Part shown: positions 1-9,156 of the stretch, in pieces | Numbering within the stretch: position 1 is the first letter of the stretch | Layout: each line of letters starts with the position of its first letter | NCBI RefSeq assembly: GCF_040932485.1 | Contig: NZ_JBFRBH010000001.1 | Coordinates: forward strand, 1,178,001 to 1,242,000 | From: Gymnodinialimonas sp. 202GB13-11 | GTDB lineage: Bacteria; Pseudomonadota; Alphaproteobacteria; Rhodobacterales; Rhodobacteraceae | Direction: 5' to 3' | DNA: 64,000 nt | Program-made: the position numbers and the translations under genes | The notes under the pieces: generated by a model | Databases searched by the model: none | The model's input: the letters and a program-made list of their open reading frames with translations, nothing else | Told to the model about the DNA's origin: nothing

Positions 1-1667
1 TGCTCAAGCGCGTCCTGCGACAGGCCGGGGCCGAAATCACGGACAGCGATTTCGGAGCTTTCGCCGCCGGTCAGGATGATTTCGATCCTTTGCGGCTCCA
101 TTCCCGCCATCGCATCAAGCGCATTGCCAAGCAGGTTGACGACGACTTGTTGCAAGCGAACCGGGCCACCGCGCGCCCAGATCTCGGCGGGTGGACGGTC
201 ATAGTGCACATCCACGGCGCGCAAACGGGGCTGCATCAATTCCAGCGCGTCATCGACCACCTGCGTCAGCGCAACGGGGCCGGTCCGGTCCTGCGGACGG
301 CGGGCAAAGTTCCGCAAATGCTTTGAGATCGACGCCATCCGGTCGGCCATGCCTGAGATGCGTTCGATATTCTCGCGGGCCTCGGTCGATCGCCCGCGAT
401 CGAGGAAAGTGCCGGCATTCTCAGCATAGGATTTCACGGCGGCCAGCGGTTGGTTGAACTCGTGGCTCAACGCGGCGGACATGGACCCAAGCGCGGCGAG
501 TTTGCCAGCCTGTACCAGTTCTTTCTGTGTTGCGCGCAGGCGTTCTTCCGTTGCGCGCCGTTCCTCAACCTCGGACTTCAGGGCAGCGGTGCGTTCCGTA
601 ACGCGCGCTTCCAGTAAGGCGGCGAGCGATTGCTCGGCAGCGAGACGTTCGATGAGGCGGGCGCGGCGCCCGAGAACGGCGGCAAGGATCAAGCCCGCGA
701 TCACGATCACCAACCAAAGCAGCAAGACGGTTGTCCACGCTTGTTGGGTCGCGGGGCCTGTGGGCGTCAGGATCGAAACCCGCCACCCTGCGGCTGCGAT
801 CAGGGCGGTTTGGCTGACGAACCGTTCATCCCCAACCTCCAGAAGGTCCAGACCGAAGCCAAGATCGGGGTCTAATGGTTCGGTTCCAAGAGAAAGGGGA
901 CGCAAACGCTCAACCGGATATTGTCGTGTCAAAGTGATCTGTTCGACGGCGGCATCCGGCAAGGGGGCAATCGTGCGAAAGTGCCAATCGGGCCGGTCGG
1001 AGAGGAACACGACGTTGTTTACATCTGTCACGATGATGGTGGACGCACTTTCGGCCCAAGCCTCCTCGAAGCCATCAAGGCTGAGCTTTACGGCAACCAC
1101 GCCCAGAACCTCGGTATTGTCGATCACAGGTGCCGCGAAGAAGTAGCCGCGTTGCCCCGATGTCGTCCCCAAGGCATGAAAGCGCCCTAACCCGGCGCTG
1201 AGGGCATCCGAGAAATAGGGGCGGAAGCTGAACGAACGGCCCAGAAAGGACGTGTCGGAGCGGTAATTGGACGTCGCGATTGTCCGCCCGCTGAGGTCCA
1301 TCACGTAGATATCTGACACTTCGAGCGAGAGAGCCGCCTGACGAAGCATCTCGTTTGTGAAGGGCACAAGCCCCTCGTTTTCCGGCTCGGCCAACGTTTG
1401 GTGCAGGATCTGGCGATCTGCGATCAAGGCAGGCAAAGCCTGCGTTCGCTCCAATGCGCCGCGCAGAACCTGAGTGGCCAGCCGCAAGGTTGCGGTATCC
1501 TCAGCCCCGGCTTGCCTGAAATAGAGGCGCTCAATACGGGGCTGCGCCGCCAGAACGCCGATCAGGGCGGCACATACCGCCAACGCCACCAGCCAAATGG
1601 CCCGCCGGGGGCGTGCAGCGCGTGTGCGCAAGGGCGATAGCCCGTTGGAAGATCGCGGTTCGGTCAC
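1..1667 (-). CDS. dctB: DctB-type sensor histidine kinase, 3' end outside the window
   Basis: Membrane sensor kinase, probably of the DctB family that senses C4-dicarboxylates and phosphorylates DctD. About 555 codons are present and the C-terminal end runs off the window. Read on the minus strand there is a membrane segment at about residues 24-42, a periplasmic double-PAS-like sensor region (contains ISDIY-like and GYFFAAPV-like stretches), a second membrane segment at about 315-335, a coiled-coil linker (RVTERTAALKSEVEERRATE), an H-box with His402 in LSHEFNQPLAAVKSYAENA, an N-box (QQVVVNLLGNALDAM) and a G1 box (VRDFGPGLS). The start is a GTG, because no ATG is in frame just upstream. The N-terminal and H-box pattern fits DctB better than other kinases, but the ligand is inferred. 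A dctD partner would be expected beyond base 1. Confidence 0.85.
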   Translation of the reverse strand, partial: MTEPRSSNGLSPLRTRAARPRRAIWLVALAVCAALIGVLAAQPRIERLYFRQAGAEDTATLRLATQVLRGALERTQALPALIADRQILHQTLAEPENEGLVPFTNEMLRQAALSLEVSDIYVMDLSGRTIATSNYRSDTSFLGRSFSFRPYFSDALSAGLGRFHALGTTSGQRGYFFAAPVIDNTEVLGVVAVKLSLDGFEEAWAESASTIIVTDVNNVVFLSDRPDWHFRTIAPLPDAAVEQITLTRQYPVERLRPLSLGTEPLDPDLGFGLDLLEVGDERFVSQTALIAAAGWRVSILTPTGPATQQAWTTVLLLWLVIVIAGLILAAVLGRRARLIERLAAEQSLAALLEARVTERTAALKSEVEERRATEERLRATQKELVQAGKLAALGSMSAALSHEFNQPLAAVKSYAENAGTFLDRGRSTEARENIERISGMADRMASISKHLRNFARRPQDRTGPVALTQVVDDALELMQPRLRAVDVHYDRPPAEIWARGGPVRLQQVVVNLLGNALDAMAGMEPQRIEIILTGGESSEIAVRDFGPGLSQDALE

Positions 1668-1824
1668 GGGATTCGTTATGGCAGGGCCTTGGCAAGTCGG
1701 CAAATCCGGAAAATTCCCCGCTGCATTATTCCAACCAATCCACTGGAATAGGCCCGCCCACCATGCATAAATGAACGAGGAGCCGGCGCGCGACAGGACA
1801 CGCCGGTCTATTGGAGGAAAATTT

Positions 1825-3102
1825 ATGAAGTTTACTCTTTCTGCCCTTGCAACAACGGCCACGCTGGCCCTGACCGCCGGAATGGCTCAGGCTCAGGAGG
1901 TTTCGTGTGGTGGCATCGGCGTGACAGGGCAGTGGATTGGCGGCAGCGCCGAAGCGTCCGATATCTCGACATCCGAGGGCCCATTGCTGCAATCGAACGT
2001 GCCAATCGCATTTGATGCCAACGTGATCTCCCTTTTCAGCGTCAGCGAGGCCGGCGATGTCCGGCTTGAGGCGCAGCCGGTTGGCAGTGGCGATAGCGTG
2101 ATTGAGATTTACGACGAAGCCGGAACGTTGGTCATCACCGATGATGACGGTGGCGGCGGTTGGGCCAGCCGTGCCGAGACAGTGCTTCAGCCCGGCAACT
2201 ATTGCATGCTGACACGCGGTTTTGCGGGTGGTCAGTTGAGCTCGGATATTCAAATCAGCCGTCTGGAGCATGATGCCATCACATCCGGCCTGACCGGTGG
2301 CTTCTTCGGTGGCGGCGGCGGTTCGCTGTTCGTCGGCGTTGATCCCTGCACCAACGAAACCGCGGCCACGCCGCTTGGCACCGGCCCACTCGATGGTGAT
2401 CTGGCCAATGGCGGCGTCAGCGCGGTTAACACGATCAACGGCGCGCCGTACTACCGCTTCACGCTCAACAGCCCGCAAACCATCTCGGTGCGTGCCGAGA
2501 ACCCGAATGCGGACCCGTATATCTACGTCTTTGACGGCAACGGCACGCTGATCGGCGAGAATGACGACGCGCAGATCGGTGGCACCTGGTCGCTGAACAG
2601 CCGCCTCGATTTCACCCAACCGCTTCAGGCGGGCACCTACTGCATTGGTATGCGGGCGCTGTCTAACCCAGATGTGCCGGTGACGGTGTCCGTCCTGGCG
2701 TACAGCCAGGCGGATGCATTGGCCGAGCTTTATGCAACCGGTGAAGCCGCCCCGCCGATGGACGGATCCTTCCCGATCGTTGATCTGGGCGTGTTGCCGG
2801 GCCGTTCGGTGCGCGATGCACAGATCTCGGGCACGCAGGCGACATGGTTCTCGATGGACGTGCCTGAGGCTGGTGCGCTTGTCATCAATGCGGTCGAAGT
2901 GACCGACAGTGACCCGCTGATCATTCTCTACAACGATCTGGGCCAGGAAATCGCTTACAACGACGATTCCAATGGTACGCTGAATTCCGAGATCGTGGCG
3001 CGGGTGAATGCAGGCCGCTACCTGCTGGCCGTGCGTCAGTATTCGGATGGCTATCAAGGCATCATCCGCATTGCGACGGAACGCTACGTTCCCGCCCAGT
3101 GA
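1825..3102 (+). CDS. Secreted protein with repeated pre-peptidase (PPC)-like domains
   Basis: A 425-residue exported protein. The signal peptide spans about residues 1-23 (Lys, hydrophobic core, then MAQA before QEV). The mature part has three to four beta-sandwich units that share the pattern of bacterial pre-peptidase C-terminal / DVUA0089-like domains, such as SVIEIYDEAGTLVITDDDGG, PYIYVFDGNGTLIGENDDAQ and PLIILYNDLGQEIAYNDDSN, each followed by a tyrosine-containing PGNY/AGTY/AGRY turn. Such domains often bind Ca or act as passive modules of secreted enzymes; no catalytic domain is seen here. The ATG at 1825 has a GGAGG at 1814-1818; a longer reading from 1771 would place the signal peptide internally and is rejected. 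A hairpin terminator follows. Function unknown. Confidence 0.8.
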   Translation: MKFTLSALATTATLALTAGMAQAQEVSCGGIGVTGQWIGGSAEASDISTSEGPLLQSNVPIAFDANVISLFSVSEAGDVRLEAQPVGSGDSVIEIYDEAGTLVITDDDGGGGWASRAETVLQPGNYCMLTRGFAGGQLSSDIQISRLEHDAITSGLTGGFFGGGGGSLFVGVDPCTNETAATPLGTGPLDGDLANGGVSAVNTINGAPYYRFTLNSPQTISVRAENPNADPYIYVFDGNGTLIGENDDAQIGGTWSLNSRLDFTQPLQAGTYCIGMRALSNPDVPVTVSVLAYSQADALAELYATGEAAPPMDGSFPIVDLGVLPGRSVRDAQISGTQATWFSMDVPEAGALVINAVEVTDSDPLIILYNDLGQEIAYNDDSNGTLNSEIVARVNAGRYLLAVRQYSDGYQGIIRIATERYVPAQ

Positions 3103-3118
3103 TGTAACGTAAAACAGA

Positions 3119-3149
3119 GGTCGCCCGTGTTTGGCGCGGGCGGCCTTTT
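3119..3149 (+). terminator. Hairpin terminator after the PPC-like gene
   Basis: GGTCGCCCG pairs with CGGGCGGCC across a 9-base loop (one G-T pair) and is followed by TTTT. It lies between the ends of two convergent genes and could serve the + strand gene. Confidence 0.65.
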
Positions 3150-3157
3150 CTATGGGA

Positions 3158-3904
3158 TCAGGCGCCAGACAGCGCTGAGACGATCCCGCTGAAATCTGCC
3201 GCCTTCAGGGACGCGCCGCCAACCAGCGCGCCGTCCACATTCGACACCGCAAAGATCTCAGCCGCGTTCGACTGCTTCACCGACCCACCGTAGAGGAGGG
3301 GGATATTATGCGCGCCTTGTCCAAACCGCTCCGTCAATTCGGCCCGCATGTGGTCATGCACCTCGGCGATCTGTTCCAGCGTCGGCGTGCGGCCCGTGCC
3401 GATGGCCCAGACCGGTTCATAAGCGATGACGAGCTTGGCTAGGTCGGTGCCTTCTGGGACAGAGCCCGCAAGCTGCGTGCTGACCACGTTGAGGGTGACA
3501 CCGGCGTCGCGTTCGGCCTCCGTCTCGCCCACGCAGACGATGGCGATCAGGCCTTCGCCGGTGGCGGCGGCGGTTTGCGCGGCAACGTCTTCATCGGTCT
3601 CGCCATGGTCAGCGCGCCGCTCCGAATGGCCGAGGATCACATGGGACGCGCCCGCGTCAGTCAGCATCGCCGCCGAGATATCGCCCGTATGCGCGCCCGA
3701 TCCGTTGGGATGGCAGGTTTGTCCGCCGATCATAAGCCCGCTGCCCTGCGCCATATCCGCCATGCGCGAGATCAGCGTTGCGGGCGGGCAGAGCAGAACC
3801 TCACAGGTCTCGGCCTCGATGGCTGCGGTCAGCGCCGCAACCTCCGCCAGCGCTGCGGTGGTGCCATTCATCTTCCAGTTGCCTGCCGCCAGTTTCCGTG
3901 CCAT
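3158..3904 (-). CDS. tpiA: Triosephosphate isomerase
   Basis: Interconverts dihydroxyacetone phosphate and glyceraldehyde 3-phosphate in glycolysis and gluconeogenesis; cytosolic dimer. It has 248 residues, the usual length. Visible signatures are the N-terminal GNWKMNG with the substrate Lys, the electrophilic His in LGHSERR, the catalytic Glu in AYEPVWAIGTG, and the phosphate-binding LLYGGSVKQSNA and DGALVGGASL stretches. The frame extends upstream but MARKLAAGNWKMNG is the family start. It is divergent from the oxygenase gene starting 78 bases away, so the promoters lie between 3905 and 3981. Confidence 0.97.
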   Translation of the reverse strand: MARKLAAGNWKMNGTTAALAEVAALTAAIEAETCEVLLCPPATLISRMADMAQGSGLMIGGQTCHPNGSGAHTGDISAAMLTDAGASHVILGHSERRADHGETDEDVAAQTAAATGEGLIAIVCVGETEAERDAGVTLNVVSTQLAGSVPEGTDLAKLVIAYEPVWAIGTGRTPTLEQIAEVHDHMRAELTERFGQGAHNIPLLYGGSVKQSNAAEIFAVSNVDGALVGGASLKAADFSGIVSALSGA

Positions 3905-3981
3905 CGCCGCCTCCGAGAATTTTGTGTGGGGGTGAGCGATGGCAAACCCACGCCCCATGGTCAACCCGAGAGGTGCCCGAG

Positions 3982-4887
3982 ATGATCCCTCACATTGATG
4001 CAAAAGCCCTTGCCGCGCGCGAGCCGGCGGCACTGGCCTCAACAAAGCATGGCGCGGAAGAGGTTGGGTTTCTGACGCTGCACAACACCGCGCTGTCGAC
4101 GGCGGATGTGGAGGCGGCGATTGCCGCTTACCGCGCTTTCTTCAAGGGACCGCGTGACGTGAAAGAGGCGGTGAACATGAATGTCACAGGCTCGAACCGG
4201 GGCTGGGGCGGGCCGGGGTCCGAACAGGTCGATCCGGCGGCGAACCCGGATTACAAAGAGGTCTTCGATTGTGGGGTGGAGCTTCCCAAGGGCGATCCGT
4301 TCGCACGCCTGCCGGTCTACGCGCCGAACCAATGGCCGGACGCACCGGAAGGCTTTCAGGAGGCCATCGAGGGCTATTTCACCCAAGCCCGTGCGATTGC
4401 CCTGCGCCTTCTGGCGGGGATTTCGGTGGCCATTGGGAAGGACGAGACCTTCTTTGATGATAAATTCGCTAAGCCCATGGCTCTGCTGCGTGGCAACTAC
4501 TACCCCGAACGCCCCGCTTGGGCGGGGGAGAAGGATTTCGGCATTGCAGCGCACACTGACTATGGCTGCCTGACCTTGCTGGCCACTGACGGCCAACCGG
4601 GGCTGGAGGTGCAATTGCGTGACGGGACGTGGGTGCCGGTGGAGGCGCAACCCGGCACGTTCATCATCAACTTCGGCGAGATGCTTGAGATGTGGACTGC
4701 CGGTCAGGTCCGCGCCACGCCGCACAGGGTGATCGGTGGCGCGCAGGAGCGGATTTCGATCCCGCTGTTTTTCAACCCGGTGTTCGATACGGACGTGTCG
4801 GCAGAGGGGCAGCCTTCGGTCACAGCCGGTGAGCATTTGTCGAAGCGGTATATGGAGACCTATACCCACCTTCAGGGAACGGAGTAG
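3982..4887 (+). CDS. 2-oxoglutarate/Fe(II) oxygenase of the isopenicillin N synthase family
   Basis: A 301-residue non-haem iron oxygenase. The iron triad can be read: His191 and Asp193 in IAAHTDYG, and the distal His248 in ATPHRVIGG. The co-substrate Arg/Ser pair lies in RISIPLFFNP. Family members hydroxylate or cyclise small molecules using 2-oxoglutarate and O2. The substrate cannot be deduced; in bacteria these genes are often annotated simply as IPNS-like dioxygenases and do not imply penicillin synthesis. The ATG at 3982 has a weak GAG-type ribosome site; the long open frame upstream overlaps tpiA antisense and is not used. Confidence 0.88.
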   Translation: MIPHIDAKALAAREPAALASTKHGAEEVGFLTLHNTALSTADVEAAIAAYRAFFKGPRDVKEAVNMNVTGSNRGWGGPGSEQVDPAANPDYKEVFDCGVELPKGDPFARLPVYAPNQWPDAPEGFQEAIEGYFTQARAIALRLLAGISVAIGKDETFFDDKFAKPMALLRGNYYPERPAWAGEKDFGIAAHTDYGCLTLLATDGQPGLEVQLRDGTWVPVEAQPGTFIINFGEMLEMWTAGQVRATPHRVIGGAQERISIPLFFNPVFDTDVSAEGQPSVTAGEHLSKRYMETYTHLQGTE

Positions 4888-4930
4888 GGGCGGCCGCTCC
4901 TCGAGCCTGTCGGCTCTCCTCGCAAGTGCT

Positions 4931-5932
4931 TCAGCTTTCCAATGCGGCCGAAAGGACGGTCCCATCCGGGGCCGTTTTGACCGCGAAGATCGTATTGTCC
5001 GCCTTCTTGGGCAGGGCATGAAGATCCCACGTGGCACACGGATCTGCGTCCGATGGTCCGGAACCGAAGGGCGCAAGGCTGATGCGGCTGATCCAAAGGC
5101 TGTTGAGGAAGGCCTCATCGCCAATCCCGTCGCTCTGCGCCTTGGGAAAGGTCTTGAGGAGCTTTGGATGCAAATGCGCGTTCAGTGGGTCGAGCAGATC
5201 GGCAAGCCAATCCGCCTTACACGACAGGGCGGCGGTTCGGACCGCAGGGGCGAGCTCGGTAAGGCGTTCGACAAGCGGCACGAAAGGATCGAGATCGCCA
5301 GAGGCAAGCCTGTCGATGGCTGTGTCGGGCAGGTAGAGGTCAATCGCAACACGCTTACCATTCAGCATCTTGCGTTTGAGGGTCAGCAGTGTTTCGGGTT
5401 TGAAGCTGCCAAAAACGGAATGATTAAGCGGTGCGGCGACGGCGCGTTGCGCCTCTACTCTCGCCGATGCGATTATTTGATCCAACTGCGTGCGCGACAG
5501 GAGCATGTCGGCATTGCCGTCCGCGTCCAGATAGATCGATACCCAAGATTTACCATCGAAGTAGCTTATCTCCAACGGATGCGTGGCCTTGATTTCGGGC
5601 CTGCATTTGTTGGGGGCCGCGACGGTCAATTGCCACGTCGCCCGCACAATAGGAATGTCGGGCGGGAACCCTGCCTGCGAAAGATGGTCCAGCGCGATGC
5701 GATGATCGGCTTCGAACCTGTCCAGCCACGGGGTCGCCAGAGAAAGAGCTGCAGTCACACCATCCGAAAGCTCCGCACCTGCGGGGCCGTCCATATCGCC
5801 GAGATCGTGCACACTTACGCTTACCGGAATACCGTCCAGCACTCGGTCCGGAAGTGAAAGATGGCGGACATGGCCCTTGAGGATAAAAACCTCTCCCGGC
5901 CCAAACGGCGTTTCGACAGGTGTAAGGGTCAA
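4931..5932 (-). CDS. Conserved hypothetical protein, 333 residues
   Basis: Not recognised. A soluble, mixed-composition protein with no signal peptide and no membrane segment. It contains stretches resembling a globular domain (LEISYFDGKSWVSIYLDADG) followed by a helical half. It lies 12 bases downstream of the tfoX-like gene on the same strand, so it is probably the last gene of that minus-strand run. The first possible start is a TTG preceded by AGGA about 10 bases away, so the true N-terminus is uncertain. No catalytic motif was found. Confidence 0.65.
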   Translation of the reverse strand: MTLTPVETPFGPGEVFILKGHVRHLSLPDRVLDGIPVSVSVHDLGDMDGPAGAELSDGVTAALSLATPWLDRFEADHRIALDHLSQAGFPPDIPIVRATWQLTVAAPNKCRPEIKATHPLEISYFDGKSWVSIYLDADGNADMLLSRTQLDQIIASARVEAQRAVAAPLNHSVFGSFKPETLLTLKRKMLNGKRVAIDLYLPDTAIDRLASGDLDPFVPLVERLTELAPAVRTAALSCKADWLADLLDPLNAHLHPKLLKTFPKAQSDGIGDEAFLNSLWISRISLAPFGSGPSDADPCATWDLHALPKKADNTIFAVKTAPDGTVLSAALES

Positions 5933-5944
5933 TCCGCGGTCATC

Positions 5945-6271
5945 CTAGAGATGCTCTAACGCCCGGCGTGCCCAGGTCGCGGCCTCGTCGGGGTCATCAA
6001 GGGCAGCGTCCGGCATCGTCCAATAGGGCATGAACGTGGGCTTGTCGCGGCCCTCGCGCTGGTATTGCCAACGGGTGCAGCCCTCATCCTCAAGCACCTG
6101 CTGAAAATCACCAGCACCTTTAAGGTAAAGCTGCCCGTCTGACATCAAAAGCGCGAAGATCGTGCCTTCGTGATACAGGCACAGACCGCCCATCATTTTC
6201 CGTGTGGTGATGTCGCCAAGGCCCGAGAACAACTCAACCGCGTGCGCGATCTCCTCGGCCGAAACGCTCAC
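5945..6271 (-). CDS. TfoX/Sxy N-terminal domain protein
   Basis: A 108-residue protein matching the TfoX N-terminal domain: ITTRKMMGGLCLYHEGTIFALLMSDGQLYLK followed by a WARRAL C-terminus is the family pattern (shown here in parts: RKMMGGLCLY, GQLYLKG). TfoX/Sxy regulates natural competence in gammaproteobacteria; alphaproteobacterial single-domain forms have no settled role. It starts with GTG, overlapping the stop codon of the upstream A-type Fe-S carrier gene by 4 bases (GTGA), which indicates translational coupling. Confidence 0.85.
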   Translation of the reverse strand: MSVSAEEIAHAVELFSGLGDITTRKMMGGLCLYHEGTIFALLMSDGQLYLKGAGDFQQVLEDEGCTRWQYQREGRDKPTFMPYWTMPDAALDDPDEAATWARRALEHL

Positions 6272-6639
6272 TTTTCAGCGGCCAGTTCGTCGATATCCTT
6301 GAACTTGATCGACTCGCCGCAGCCGCAGGCGTCAGACACATTGGGATTGCGGAACTTGAAGCTCGCTTCCAGCAAGCTGACCTCATAGTCGATCTCGGTG
6401 CCGAACAGGAACATCTGTGCCATCGGCGCGATCATCACCCGGGCGCCATCCTGTTCCACGACCTCATCGTTCGGGTCGATCTCGGACACATAGTCCATCG
6501 TGTATTCCATGCCCGCACAGCCGCCTTTCTTGACGCCAATGCGCAGCCCTTGCGTGCCGCCCTGTGCCATGAGCTTGGCGATCTGGGCGGAGGCCTTGTC
6601 GGTGAGCGTTACGGCTTGCTTGCCGGGGATGCCGAACAT
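6268..6639 (-). CDS. A-type iron-sulfur carrier (HesB/IscA/SufA family)
   Basis: A 123-residue A-type carrier that delivers Fe-S clusters to apoproteins. The three ligand cysteines are visible: one in VKKGGCAGMEY and two in the C-terminal ACGCGES. The start at MFGIPGKQ has an AAGGA ribosome site 7 bases upstream; a longer frame from 6702 has no family resemblance. Downstream tfoX overlaps by 4 bases. Another Fe-S gene (DUF59/SufT-like) lies about 0.9 kb upstream on the same strand, and the DUF3307 gene sits between them. The sequence does not clearly separate SufA from IscA or ErpA. Confidence 0.92.
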   Translation of the reverse strand: MFGIPGKQAVTLTDKASAQIAKLMAQGGTQGLRIGVKKGGCAGMEYTMDYVSEIDPNDEVVEQDGARVMIAPMAQMFLFGTEIDYEVSLLEASFKFRNPNVSDACGCGESIKFKDIDELAAEK

Positions 6640-6709
6640 GGGGGCGATCCTTTTGGAGTGCGTGTCAGTAGCTAATGTAAGGGCAGGGAGCCTGCGCCTC
6701 AAGCCCGTG

Positions 6710-7387
6710 TCAGTGCATCATCGGCATGACAAGCGCCAAAGGGATCGCAACCGCCAGCCCCCAGGCCAAGCTAATGCCCGATCCGAGGATAAGCCTGTTG
6801 CGTGATGTGGTATCCCGGCCCGGCATTTTCGCGCCCATGTAAATGGCCTTTGCCGCCAAAACTGCACCGGCGAATACGGGCCAGCCGCCGATCAGCACGA
6901 CGCACAAGGCCGCGCGTTCAAACCATCCCAGCAGCACGCCCTTGCTGTCGCCCAAACCCTGACGGGCAAGAATGGTCGCCACGGCATATTGCCCGCCGCG
7001 CGCGGCAAACAGCACACCACCTGCGATCATGTAGTAAAGCGGCAGGTTCTCGACCTCCGCCAAGGGGCTGGCGGGCCAGATCCCCGGGGCAAGCAATGCG
7101 ATCCCCGCGACGGACACGACATGCAGAAGCTGGTCGAAGATATAGGCAAACAGTCCCTCGGGCATGGCATAGGTTTTGACGATGTCGATCCACAGATGCG
7201 CAACGGCCAATGCCAGAAACCACGGGTTGAACGTTAGCGTTGTCAGGCACATCGTTCCCAGAACAAGGCCGATATGGGCCGCCATGGCGATGGCGCGCCG
7301 CTTATTCACGACCATCCAGGTCGTCTGCAGCACGTAGTCCGCCAAGACATGCGCCAGAAAGAGCGCCGCAAATGTGTAGGCTGCCAT
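6710..7387 (-). CDS. DUF3307 integral membrane protein
   Basis: About 225 residues with an N-terminal helix carrying the DUF3307 signature (FLAHVLADYVLQTTWMV, then AHLWIDIVKTY). Several hydrophobic segments follow, consistent with five to six membrane helices. The function of DUF3307 is unknown; the conserved His and Asp residues in HVLADY and HLWID suggest metal or lipid chemistry but this is speculation. The ATG at 7387 with AGGAC just upstream is preferred over the start at 7429. It is 70 bases upstream of the A-type Fe-S carrier gene and may be co-transcribed with it. Confidence 0.82.
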   Translation of the reverse strand: MAAYTFAALFLAHVLADYVLQTTWMVVNKRRAIAMAAHIGLVLGTMCLTTLTFNPWFLALAVAHLWIDIVKTYAMPEGLFAYIFDQLLHVVSVAGIALLAPGIWPASPLAEVENLPLYYMIAGGVLFAARGGQYAVATILARQGLGDSKGVLLGWFERAALCVVLIGGWPVFAGAVLAAKAIYMGAKMPGRDTTSRNRLILGSGISLAWGLAVAIPLALVMPMMH

Positions 7388-7543
7388 ATGGCTGTCCTGT
7401 ATCCTCTGCCCGCACCACGCCTCCGTCACGACGCAGTGGCACGAGGTTTAGCCCCACATCCACGATGGCAGGCAGGGGGGCTGACCGCAAGGCGACGCGC
7501 GCGTCACAAGGCGTAAGGAAAGCCCGACTTTACAGGGGATGCG

Positions 7544-7906
7544 TTACATGAAGCCTAATTCGAGGCGGGCTTCATCGCTCATCATGTCCATGCCCCAGGG
7601 TGGGTCCCAGGTGATCTCGACATTGACGGTTTTCACACCGTCAAGCGGCTCGACCGCGTCGGCCAGCCAGCCAGGCATCTCTCCGGCCACCGGGCAGCCC
7701 GGTGCGGTTAGCGTCATGATGATAGAGACGTCGTTTTCCGGCCCGATATCAATCGTGTAGACAAGGCCGAGGTCATAGATATTCACCGGGATTTCCGGGT
7801 CGAACACGGACCGGCAGGCTTCTACCACATTGTCATACAACGGGTGGTCCGTGCTTGAGGGCGCGATCAGTGGTGCGCCTTCCATTTGCGGGGTCTGCTC
7901 GGTCAT
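7544..7906 (-). CDS. DUF59/MIP18-family Fe-S assembly protein (SufT-like)
   Basis: A 120-residue protein of the MIP18/DUF59 family, associated with maturation of Fe-S proteins and often the last gene of alphaproteobacterial suf operons. Visible signatures: VFDPEIPVNIYDLGLVY, the conserved Cys in TLTAPGCPVAG, and the C-terminal WDPPWGMDMMSDEARLELGF. An ATG at 7906 is preferred over a TTG four codons earlier. No other suf gene is adjacent; only the A-type carrier lies nearby. This suggests a relocated part of the suf set, or that the rest is elsewhere. Confidence 0.9.
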   Translation of the reverse strand: MTEQTPQMEGAPLIAPSSTDHPLYDNVVEACRSVFDPEIPVNIYDLGLVYTIDIGPENDVSIIMTLTAPGCPVAGEMPGWLADAVEPLDGVKTVNVEITWDPPWGMDMMSDEARLELGFM

Positions 7907-7975
7907 GGTCTGTCCCAATCGAATACCTGAGCGAAGATATAGGGATTGCGCCTTGGGTCGTAAAGGCCGCGCGGG

Positions 7976-8806
7976 TCATGCGGCCTTGGTGCGACCGTCC
8001 GAACTCAGAAACTGCGCCAATGCCGTCAGGGCCTGCCGAATGGCCGGGTCGTGGCGGCCTTCATGGTGGCAGACCAGCCATTCTTCTGAGGTCAAATCCT
8101 CAATTGGCGCGCCCAATCGGATAAGCCCTGCCGTGTGATCCCCGATGAAGGTCGGCAGCACCATGCGCCCCACGCCGGCCTGCGCCATCGCCATGCCAAG
8201 TTGCGCTTCATTAGCCCGGGTCACGATATCGTCGCCGTGATGCGCTTCGGTCCAGCGGCCCGAAGGCGTGTTGGCCCGATCACCCGCTGCGCCGATCCAA
8301 CCGGCCACGTCGGGTGTTTTCCCATAAGCTGCGAAATGCACGCTGGCTGTCTTTCGCCCGGCCAGCCACGGCTGGTCGGGCCTTCGGTTGCGAATGCCGA
8401 TGTCGATCTCACGCCGGGCGATGTCCATGTCCAACTCACATTGCAGGAATTCCGGCACCCAATCGCAGCTTGCATCCCAGAAAGCAGTCAGGTGCCGCGA
8501 CAGGATCATAGCCGTCCAAGTGCCTGCCGATATTCGCACCCTGCGTTTGCCGCGCGGGCGGTCGCGCCATTCCGTGATGTCAGCCGCCGCGGCCTCCATC
8601 CGCTCGGTGCGGCGCAGCAGCTCGCGCCCCTCGCTCGTTAAGGCATAGCCTTGCCGTCCGTGCAGGAAGAGCGGGCGGCCGAGAGAGGCTTCCAGCGCTT
8701 TCATCCGGCGGCTGAGCGTTGCGGGACTGCTGCCAAGCCGCTCTGCGGCAGCGGTCAGGCTGCCTTGTCGGGCCACTTCCGAGAACAGGGCGAGGTCATC
8801 CCACAT
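7976..8806 (-). CDS. LysR-family transcriptional regulator
   Basis: 276 residues. The N-terminal winged helix-turn-helix is clear (FSEVARQGSLTAAAERLG, SSPATLSRRMKALEASLGRP, LFLHGRQGYALTSEGRELL). The effector domain from about residue 90 is short and lacks obvious ligand motifs. LysR proteins usually control a divergent neighbour. Here the divergent neighbour is only a small basic ORF starting at 8908, so the target is unclear. The 101-base gap between the two genes holds the regulatory region. Confidence 0.9.
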   Translation of the reverse strand: MWDDLALFSEVARQGSLTAAAERLGSSPATLSRRMKALEASLGRPLFLHGRQGYALTSEGRELLRRTERMEAAAADITEWRDRPRGKRRVRISAGTWTAMILSRHLTAFWDASCDWVPEFLQCELDMDIARREIDIGIRNRRPDQPWLAGRKTASVHFAAYGKTPDVAGWIGAAGDRANTPSGRWTEAHHGDDIVTRANEAQLGMAMAQAGVGRMVLPTFIGDHTAGLIRLGAPIEDLTSEEWLVCHHEGRHDPAIRQALTALAQFLSSDGRTKAA

Positions 8807-8907
8807 GGCGCAACCTTTTCATTTTTGAAAACCGCCTCGCAATGCTGTCCGTCGCACTGTGCGAGGCGCGGGCATTACAAGGCCTTATAAACAAAAGGAG
8901 ATGGCAA

Positions 8908-9156
8908 ATGCACGAGATCATTCGCAAGATTGAAATCCCATCGGTCGAGAGAACCAGCATGATGGAGGAGCGGGAGTTGTTTGCAAAAATGGCAGATGAA
9001 GACCGCAAAAAAGCAAGGGCCGCACGGCGGGCGCGGCTTTTGTCTTTGTTTGGCTGGCGGAGGGGCGGTCAGCCTTCCGCTAGTCGACGCAGAAAAACTG
9101 AACGGCCCACCCTTGCGAGGGATATCGCGGTTCGCAGGACAAAGAGGTCACGGTGA
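8908..9156 (+). CDS. Small basic hypothetical protein
   Basis: 82 residues, starting MHEIIRKIEIPSVERTSMM, with an Arg/Lys/Ala-rich middle (DEDRKKARAARRARLL). An AAAGGAG sits 7 bases before the ATG at 8908, a good ribosome site that supports translation. It is divergent from the LysR gene, and its last 77 bases overlap the 3' end of the next convergent gene. The family is not recognised. The reading could instead stop being meaningful after about residue 55, where composition turns extremely Arg-rich. Confidence 0.5.
   Translation: MHEIIRKIEIPSVERTSMMEERELFAKMADEDRKKARAARRARLLSLFGWRRGGQPSASRRRKTERPTLARDIAVRRTKRSR

Noticed and set aside
1726-3057. Long open frame antisense to the PPC-like gene (443 residues)
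   Set aside because: It mirrors the + strand gene, has no ribosome site or domain, and the + strand has a signal peptide and ribosome site.
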